The notes beneath the pieces are model-generated. The model did no database searches. It saw nothing but the letters and a program-made list of their open reading frames with translations, and was not told the DNA's origin. This document shows positions 13,728 to 18,232 of a stretch of DNA of 18,232 bases, piece by piece. Each line of letters starts with the position of its first letter. Positions within the stretch are counted from its first letter, which is position 1. Origin of the DNA: Candidatus Caenarcanum sp. (GTDB lineage: Bacteria; Cyanobacteriota; Vampirovibrionia; Gastranaerophilales; UBA9971); the NCBI GenBank assembly GCA_020720345.1, contig DYOT01000010.1, forward strand, positions 1 through 18,232, in the 5' to 3' direction. A program made the position numbers and the translations under genes.

Positions 13728-13761
13728 TGTAAATAAATGTAAAATAATTGTAATGATTACA
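13728..13761. promoter_or_regulatory. Phased TGTAA array ending in a 13-bp palindrome
   Basis: TGTAAA occurs at 13728 and 13738, then TGTAATGATTACA (13749-13761), a palindrome about a single central base. The 10- and 11-base steps place the half-sites on one face of the helix, as in many regulator binding sites. It lies between two minus-strand genes, upstream of the secreted protein gene. Confidence 0.3.
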
Positions 13762-13863
13762 CTAATAAACATGTATTATGAGCTATTTATGATATCATTA
13801 TTGAAATTTTGTATGTTTTATTTGACATTCTCTGTGAGAATCAGAAGGCAGTCTGAATGGAAA

Positions 13864-14127
13864 CTAAGTTAATGAAGTATGGAAGCTTCCGGCAGTATAT
13901 CGATTTTTAATTTCGTTTTCGAGCATATTGTTTATATTAAGAAGGAAAACAAGTTTACTTTCGCTTGATATTGAACTTATTGCTTTTGTAGAAATCTTGT
14001 AATGATTTATATAAAAATCAATACGTTTCTTTATGCTTTGAATTTCCCGTATGGAAATTTCTGTAAGGTTACTTTTAACAAGGTTTATTGGGTATGTATT
14101 TGAGTCAGTGTAATTATGTAATAGCAT
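13864..14127 (-). CDS. Small orphan protein, 87 residues
   Basis: I do not recognise this protein. It has no signal peptide, membrane segment or cysteine. The middle is predicted helical (about residues 24-74: I-S-I-R-E-I-Q-S-I-K-K-R-I-D-F-Y-I-N-H-Y, and later L-V-F-L-L-N-I-N-N-M-L-E-N-E-I-K). The composition is rich in N, S, I and K, in line with the AT-rich genome. The start is well supported: AAGGA lies 8 bases before the ATG. It stands alone on the minus strand, divergent from the membrane-protein pair and about 380 bases upstream of the secreted protein gene. Confidence 0.6.
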   Translation of the reverse strand: MLLHNYTDSNTYPINLVKSNLTEISIREIQSIKKRIDFYINHYKISTKAISSISSESKLVFLLNINNMLENEIKNRYTAGSFHTSLT

Positions 14128-14223
14128 TTATTGAGTCCTTATATAAATATTGTCTCCTCCATATAAATAAAAACATTTGAATGAGAAAAATTGCTATTTA
14201 GGACTTAAAAAGTTTGTTAATAA

Positions 14224-14252
14224 TTGTAAAAGCTTGGTGCATTTAAGATAAA
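14224..14252 (+). promoter_or_regulatory. Possible promoter of the membrane-protein pair
   Basis: TTGTAA (14224-14229) and GATAAA (14247-14252) are 17 bases apart. If used, transcription would begin near 14259, after the TTG at 14256, supporting the ATG at 14322 as the true start. A second TATAAT at 14301-14306 lacks a spaced -35 box. Confidence 0.35.
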
Positions 14253-14321
14253 TTTTTGGCAAGAAATCCACTTTGCAGGTTTTTAATAATTGGGAAACTA
14301 TATAATAAGGCGCAAGGAAGT

Positions 14322-15353
14322 ATGAATAATAATTGTATTAAATATAAACTTGTTACCAATAATACAGGATTATTAACTAATAATCCTCAACAGAGCGAAA
14401 AGAAACCGAGCTTTCGAGGAATTGGAGAGATAGCAAATGGCGCAAATAAATGGATAAGCGCTGAAAATTATGTTAGAGGATTTTTAGTCCTTGATACATG
14501 CGGTTTTATTCTCCCAAGAGTATATCAGGCAAGCCAGAGAAACAGGGAAGAACTCGGCAGTCCGAATTATAAAGCAGCCACAGAAGAAGCACTTAGGGAA
14601 TTTCTCAGTGGACCCATTATTTTTGCAATTCCTCTTTCCTGTTTTTTGCTTGCAAAGAAGTTTTTAGGGTCAGCAACAAATATTGACAAAAAGGCACTCG
14701 GACTATTTTCAGATAAATTTGAAAAGATGCATGATAAAATATCCGGAACTTTTAAGGATGTAAAAGAAAATTTCTATAAGAAGGTTCTGGAAGATGCTTT
14801 CAAAGGTCATCTTGCAAATGAAGGAATTTCAAATATAATTGCAGCTGACAATCATACCAATACTCCGGTTAGAGGCAAAAACAGCCATGGTGTTATTAAT
14901 GAAATTAAAGATAGAATTATTGAAATTGATAAATTAAATGGTGAAGAGAAACCAAAAAAAGAATCAATTGGTAAACTTAAAGAAGAAGTAAATAATCTGG
15001 TTGTTTATTTGAATAATAAGCATGGATTATTACAGAATAATAAGTCAAATATTTCAATACCAGAGAAAATTAATCTTGATATTAAAACATTTGTTGAGCA
15101 TATGTTTAATTATACAAATGATATTGTCAAAAAAGTATGTGAGTCCACAGAAGCAAATAAAAAAAATCTTATTGAAACCCTGAATCAAAAGGCAAAAAGT
15201 AGACAAACTTTATTAAATATTGGCGCTGTAGTTGCAACAGCGGCTTATACTAGCTGTATTCCTCTTCTGTACACCAGATATAAGAAATTCCCGGGAACAG
15301 AAGGAATTAGACCTGACAATCATCCTTCTTGTAAGGAAGGGGTGGCAAAATGA
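14322..15353 (+). CDS. Membrane protein with N-terminal S-F-R-G motif, first of a pair
   Basis: This 343-residue protein has no recognised family. An Asn-rich N-terminal stretch leads to KKPSFRGIGE (27-36). Hydrophobic segments lie at about 51-68 (F-L-V-L-D-T-C-G-F-I-L-P-R-V), 96-115 (S-G-P-I-I-F-A-I-P-L-S-C-F-L-L-A) and 297-316 (L-L-N-I-G-A-V-V-A-T-A-A-Y). The 180 residues between the last two are polar and helical. Its layout parallels the next gene: a helix, an R-x-x-E..L-R-E-F-L segment, a second helix, a long charged domain, then a final helix with P-x-x-x-x-x-T/H-R-x-x. The frame extends 22 codons upstream to a TTG, but AAGGAAG just before the ATG at 14322 favours the start used here, although the spacing is short. 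It is coupled to the next gene by ATGA. Confidence 0.75.
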   Translation: MNNNCIKYKLVTNNTGLLTNNPQQSEKKPSFRGIGEIANGANKWISAENYVRGFLVLDTCGFILPRVYQASQRNREELGSPNYKAATEEALREFLSGPIIFAIPLSCFLLAKKFLGSATNIDKKALGLFSDKFEKMHDKISGTFKDVKENFYKKVLEDAFKGHLANEGISNIIAADNHTNTPVRGKNSHGVINEIKDRIIEIDKLNGEEKPKKESIGKLKEEVNNLVVYLNNKHGLLQNNKSNISIPEKINLDIKTFVEHMFNYTNDIVKKVCESTEANKKNLIETLNQKAKSRQTLLNIGAVVATAAYTSCIPLLYTRYKKFPGTEGIRPDNHPSCKEGVAK

Positions 15354-16294
15354 GAATAAATAAACTGAATTCAAATATCTCTTTTCAGGGAAATTACTCC
15401 GGTGGCGTGCGCAAATTTCTTGGAGAAGCCAAAAATAAAATTTTAAATTATGATACTTTGGATTTTAAGGCAAAAAATATTAATTTTCCTATGTATGCGG
15501 CAATGCTTATGGGTGTTGTTATAGGGTCAAGATATTTTTTAGCAAGAGATAATGATGAAAAAAGAGAAATTTTAACAAGAGATGTTATAGGATTAAGTAC
15601 TTATCTTTTTGCGATGCCTGTTTTTATGAGAGGAGTATCTCATTTTATTGAGAAAAAAACTGGCTTTTTAACAATGTTTAAAAAGAAAGTAAACGATATA
15701 AACGATAAAAAAGAACCTGCTGTTAAAAGCGAAAATCTGTTCCAAAAAATTAAGGGTTATCTTTTTAAGAATGAAGGTCATCAGCTTTTAACGTTCAATG
15801 ATATTAAGAACACATATGTAAACAATGAAAAAATGAGTGATTTTGCAGAACTTATCACAAAAAATACAAGTGAGGACGGAAATCATCTTCACCGAATTTT
15901 ATCTTACGCCCTCGGTGGAAAAGATAATATGAAAGAATTAGCCAATAAAACAGAGAATAAAGATATTGTTCAATGGCTAAAAGACACTGAAAAAGCAGGA
16001 GGAAATGCTCTTTTTGAAAAAATTAGAGAACAGTTTACTGAAAACGGTAGAGTCCACAAAAGAGCTGAAACTTTAAAAGCAGTTCCGGATCTTATGGCAC
16101 TTGGTATTACAGTTACTTTGCTTGGATTTATATTGCCATGGTTTAATATTCAACATACAAGAAAACTTTATAAAACTAAACAGCAGCAAAATGATGGCAT
16201 AAAAATGAATGTACTGGGCAATGGGTCTTATAAAAAGTCAAAAGAAATTAGTATGAATGATAAATTTAGGCAATTTCAATTAGGACTTTTATGA
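15350..16294 (+). CDS. Membrane protein with N-terminal S-F-Q-G motif, second of a pair
   Basis: This 314-residue protein is of unknown function and is distantly related in layout to the preceding gene product. It begins MRINKLNSNISFQGNYSGGV, with the S-F-Q-G motif at 11-14. Hydrophobic segments lie at about 46-62 (F-P-M-Y-A-A-M-L-M-G-V-V-I-G-S-R), 78-97 (D-V-I-G-L-S-T-Y-L-F-A-M-P-V-F) and 246-265 (P-D-L-M-A-L-G-I-T-V-T-L-L-G-F-I-L-P). The first two flank the charged stretch LARDNDEKREILTRD, and a polar domain of about 145 residues follows. The ATG overlaps the previous stop (ATGA). The GGAAGG-type ribosome binding site at 15335-15340 can pair with upstream CCTTC, so coupled translation is likely. 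I recall many hypothetical proteins in gut Melainabacteria with a similar F-x-G opening, but have not checked this. Confidence 0.78.
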   Translation: MRINKLNSNISFQGNYSGGVRKFLGEAKNKILNYDTLDFKAKNINFPMYAAMLMGVVIGSRYFLARDNDEKREILTRDVIGLSTYLFAMPVFMRGVSHFIEKKTGFLTMFKKKVNDINDKKEPAVKSENLFQKIKGYLFKNEGHQLLTFNDIKNTYVNNEKMSDFAELITKNTSEDGNHLHRILSYALGGKDNMKELANKTENKDIVQWLKDTEKAGGNALFEKIREQFTENGRVHKRAETLKAVPDLMALGITVTLLGFILPWFNIQHTRKLYKTKQQQNDGIKMNVLGNGSYKKSKEISMNDKFRQFQLGLL

Positions 16295-16373
16295 TATTCT
16301 TTTATTAATAAATTAGAAAATAGATTCAATTTAGGTATAGCTGTTAATTCTTTTATAAAAAGGAGCTTATTAT

Positions 16374-17702
16374 ATGAAAATTTGTGTTGTCGGTACCGGA
16401 TATGTCGGACTTGTAGCTGGAACATGCCTTGCTGAAATGGGAAATGATGTTATTTGTGTTGATAAAAACGAAGAAAAGATAAATGATCTCATAAAAGGAA
16501 AGATTCCTATTTATGAACCCGGACTCGATGAATTAATGCAAATTAATGTGCGGGAAGGCAGACTTACTTTTACTACAAATCTTGCACAAGCTGTTGATGA
16601 ATCTGTTATATGCTTTATAGCGGTTGGGACTCCACAGGGAGATGATGGCGCATGCGATTTAAGCCACGTTTTTGGAGTTGCTGAAGAAATTGCAAAATCA
16701 ATGAAAGAGTATAAAGTAATTGTTAACAAAAGTACTGTTCCCGTAGGAACGGCAGAAAAAGTAGCAAATATAGTAAAATCAATAACCAGTTATGATTTTG
16801 ATGTTGTTTCTAATCCTGAATTCCTTAAACAGGGCGCGGCTGTAGAAGATTTTCTTAAGCCGGACAGAGTTATTATAGGTTCTGATTCTCAAAAAGCTAC
16901 AGAAATTATGCAGGAATTATACAGTCCTTTCCTTAGAACAGGAAACCCTGTAATCATAATGGATGTTAAGTCAGCCGAAATGTCAAAATACGCTGCAAAC
17001 TCGTTTCTTGCCACAAAAATTTCCTATATTAATGAACTGGCAAATATTTGTGAACAGGTTGGAGCTGATATTGAACATGTAAGAATAGGAATGAGTTCCG
17101 ACAGAAGGATTGGAAGCCAGTTTTTGTTTCCCGGTCTTGGCTATGGCGGTTCATGCTTTCCGAAAGATGTAAAAGCCCTTATAAAAGTGGCTCAGGACTC
17201 AGGCATTCCGTCAAAAATTCTTGAGGCTGCCGATGAAATTAATCAGCATCAAAGAAAAATCTTTTTAGACAAAATTTTTGAGTATTTTAACGGCGACGTA
17301 AAAGGAAAAACCTTTGCTTTATGGGGACTCGCATTTAAACCGAGAACAAACGACATGAGAGAAGCACCGGCTATTACCATAATTCAGAAGCTTGTGAATG
17401 CAGGAGCAAATATTCAGGCGTATGACCCGAAAGCAATAGAAGAAGCAAAAGTTATATTCGGGGATTCTATTAAATACACTCAAACTAATTACGAGGCTTT
17501 ATCAGGAGCTGATGCGCTTATTCTCGTTACTGAATGGAACGAGTTCAGGCGACCTGATTTTGAAAAAATTAAAAAACTGCTAAAAACTCCTGTAATCTTT
17601 GACGGCAGAAACCAGTATGAACCGAAAAGAATGCAGGAAAGAGGATTTGAGTATGTTTGCGTAGGCAAACAGCCTCTTAAAGCTTCTCTTGCAGAAGTAT
17701 AA
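16374..17702 (+). CDS. ugd: UDP-glucose 6-dehydrogenase
   Basis: This enzyme oxidises UDP-glucose to UDP-glucuronate with two NAD+, feeding capsule, exopolysaccharide or LPS synthesis. The 442 residues carry the N-terminal NAD fold G7-T-G-Y-V-G12 with D30 at the end of the second strand, then Y-E-P-G-L, F-I-A-V-G-T-P (81-87), N-K-S-T-V-P-V-G-T (118-126) and N-P-E-F-L-K-Q-G. The catalytic set is K205 and N209 in S-K-Y-A-A-N, and C261 in G-Y-G-G-S-C-F-P-K-D with D265. The C-terminal domain has G-L-A-F-K-P-R-T-N-D-M-R-E-A-P. GDP-mannose dehydrogenases share the fold, but the motif set fits Ugd/TuaD best. AGGAG lies 8 bases before the ATG. Its last 26 bases overlap the convergent tsaE gene, and no strong terminator separates them. 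Confidence 0.95.
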   Translation: MKICVVGTGYVGLVAGTCLAEMGNDVICVDKNEEKINDLIKGKIPIYEPGLDELMQINVREGRLTFTTNLAQAVDESVICFIAVGTPQGDDGACDLSHVFGVAEEIAKSMKEYKVIVNKSTVPVGTAEKVANIVKSITSYDFDVVSNPEFLKQGAAVEDFLKPDRVIIGSDSQKATEIMQELYSPFLRTGNPVIIMDVKSAEMSKYAANSFLATKISYINELANICEQVGADIEHVRIGMSSDRRIGSQFLFPGLGYGGSCFPKDVKALIKVAQDSGIPSKILEAADEINQHQRKIFLDKIFEYFNGDVKGKTFALWGLAFKPRTNDMREAPAITIIQKLVNAGANIQAYDPKAIEEAKVIFGDSIKYTQTNYEALSGADALILVTEWNEFRRPDFEKIKKLLKTPVIFDGRNQYEPKRMQERGFEYVCVGKQPLKASLAEV

Positions 17703-18177
17703 TTTCTTTTATTTTTTCTAATAAAATTTTGCTTTTATTGCCAAAAGCTTTAAGCAAAAATTCTCTTTGATTTTCGTCAATATACTTAATTTCTATTTCA
17801 AGACGTTCTTCCGGCAAATCGCCGGATGAAAATTCTGCCCATTCAATGATTGCGAGTGCGTTTTCATTTTCTGTGTATTCATGAAGTTCATCAAGTACGG
17901 TTTCAATCCCGCCTTTTTCGAGCCTGTACAAATCAAAATGATAAATGCTTATTTTGCCGGAATGATATTCGTTAAGTATTACAAAACTCGGGCTTGTTAC
18001 TTTTTCTTTAACATCAAGAAATTTGGCGAGATATTTTACGAAAGTGGTTTTACCTGAGCCTATGTCTCCATAAAGGCAAATTAATCCGCCGGTGTTTTCA
18101 ACAATTTTTGCAATTATTCCGGCAAGCTTTTCTGTTTCTTCAAGATTTTTTATATTTATCTCAAGAGTGTTTTCCAT
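17677..18177 (-). CDS. tsaE: tRNA threonylcarbamoyladenosine biosynthesis ATPase TsaE
   Basis: TsaE is the small P-loop ATPase that, with TsaB and TsaD, makes the t6A modification at position 37 of ANN-reading tRNAs. From the chosen start it has 166 residues: Walker A GDIGSGKTT (37-45), T-S-P-S-F (61-65), the family phrase Y-H-F-D-L-Y-R-L (79-86) and I-E-W-A-E (111-115). The frame is open 13 codons further upstream, but those codons overlap a kdsB-like reading frame, and family members begin near MENTLEINIKNLEETEKLA. The ATG at 18175-18177 is therefore preferred. It overlaps the end of the upstream gene by 17 bases, implying one operon. The C-terminal end overlaps ugd tail-to-tail by 26 bases. 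A Lys/Ile-rich tail follows the core domain. Confidence 0.95.
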   Translation of the reverse strand: MENTLEINIKNLEETEKLAGIIAKIVENTGGLICLYGDIGSGKTTFVKYLAKFLDVKEKVTSPSFVILNEYHSGKISIYHFDLYRLEKGGIETVLDELHEYTENENALAIIEWAEFSSGDLPEERLEIEIKYIDENQREFLLKAFGNKSKILLEKIKEIILLQEKL

Positions 18178-18232
18178 AATAAGTTTTAAATTCTTCAAAA
18201 TCTTCAGGAGTATCAATTCCTATCGGTTTATA
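18161..18232 (-). CDS. C-terminal end of a CMP-Kdo synthetase-like nucleotidyltransferase (cut by window edge)
   Basis: The minus strand is open from the window edge to a TGA at 18161-18163, giving 23 residues, YKPIGIDTPEDFEEF then KTYYGKHS. The phrase G-I-D-T-P-E-D closes the KdsB family (3-deoxy-manno-octulosonate cytidylyltransferase), which activates Kdo for LPS; the related sugar CMP-transferases NeuA and the like end similarly. The stop lies 17 bases inside tsaE. With so little sequence the exact enzyme is uncertain, but a real gene end is likely. If KdsB, it indicates an LPS-bearing outer membrane. Confidence 0.6.
   Translation of the reverse strand, partial: YKPIGIDTPEDFEEFKTYYGKHS

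Larger units (their letters stand above)
13485..13863. other. Structured intergenic region upstream of the secreted protein gene
   Basis: This is 379 gene-free bases. Mutually exclusive hairpins lie at 13544-13558 (GGTTTT/AAAACC) and 13551-13576 (GGAAAACCGGC with GCCGG-A-TTTTCC). A 9-bp inverted repeat, ATACTGCCT/AGGCAGTAT, lies at 13601-13609 and 13646-13654. The right copy of the 23-bp repeat is at 13663-13685. Three TGTAA half-sites spaced about one helical turn lie at 13728-13761. A perfect ATTCTC/GAGAAT hairpin is at 13827-13841, just after the end of the small gene at 13864. Confidence 0.55.

Noticed and set aside
13822..13850. A perfect TTGACA (13822-13827) as a promoter, and the adjoining ATTCTC/GAGAAT hairpin as a terminator
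   Set aside because: No -10 box follows at the right distance, and the hairpin lacks a T-run on the minus strand, where the small gene would need it.
14256..14321. TTG start for the first membrane protein
   Set aside because: No ribosome binding site precedes the TTG, and a possible promoter overlaps it, while the ATG at 14322 has AAGGAAG next to it.
1..18232. CRISPR arrays, tRNA or rRNA genes, phage genes, transposases
   Set aside because: No regularly spaced repeats, cloverleaf sequences, rRNA motifs or such proteins were found on either strand.

Overview
The window is AT-rich and carries bacterial housekeeping genes, accessory membrane genes and regulatory DNA. A CMP-Kdo synthetase-like C-terminus and lipoproteins point to a diderm. 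The ylqD-rimM and rplS-rbgA-rnhB linkages recall the Firmicutes/Cyanobacteria ribosome-maturation block. Two membrane proteins carry an N-terminal S-F-x-G motif. Together these suggest the non-photosynthetic cyanobacterial lineage (Melainabacteria/Vampirovibrionia, perhaps Gastranaerophilales). This placement is inference, not proof.

Layout. 1-944 (minus): ylqD and rimM, with rimM cut by the left edge. 1151-4297 (plus): a polar amino-acid ABC importer (ATPase, lipoprotein receptor, two permeases), whose ATPase gene is bracketed by two modular palindromic repeats. 4502-5518 (plus): a GalT-type nucleotidyltransferase. 5671-5880 (minus): a two-helix membrane protein. 6060-8157 (plus): rplS with a short leader, a structured spacer, then rbgA and rnhB. 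8204-8815 (plus): a TPR lipoprotein. 8816-8959 (minus): a 47-residue coiled-coil gene with its own promoter, and a terminator embedded in the lipoprotein gene.

9076-13685 is bounded by an exact 23-bp inverted repeat. It holds a 1051-residue protein with three zinc ribbons, a STAND-type NTPase and a helical-repeat tail, and a convergent secreted protein made of two internal repeats. 13864-14127 (minus) is a small orphan gene. 14322-16294 (plus) is a translationally coupled pair of related membrane proteins. 16374-17702 (plus) is UDP-glucose dehydrogenase. At the right edge, tsaE and the end of a kdsB-like gene run on the minus strand, and tsaE overlaps the end of ugd.

The functional themes are ribosome and tRNA maturation (rimM, rplS, rbgA, tsaE), RNA/DNA hybrid repair (rnhB), amino-acid uptake, and sugar-nucleotide/envelope synthesis (galT, ugd, kdsB-like). 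No transposase, phage gene, CRISPR array, tRNA or rRNA was seen. The parts most likely to be undescribed are the zinc-ribbon STAND protein within its inverted-repeat-bounded segment, the S-F-x-G membrane pair, and the modular palindromes.
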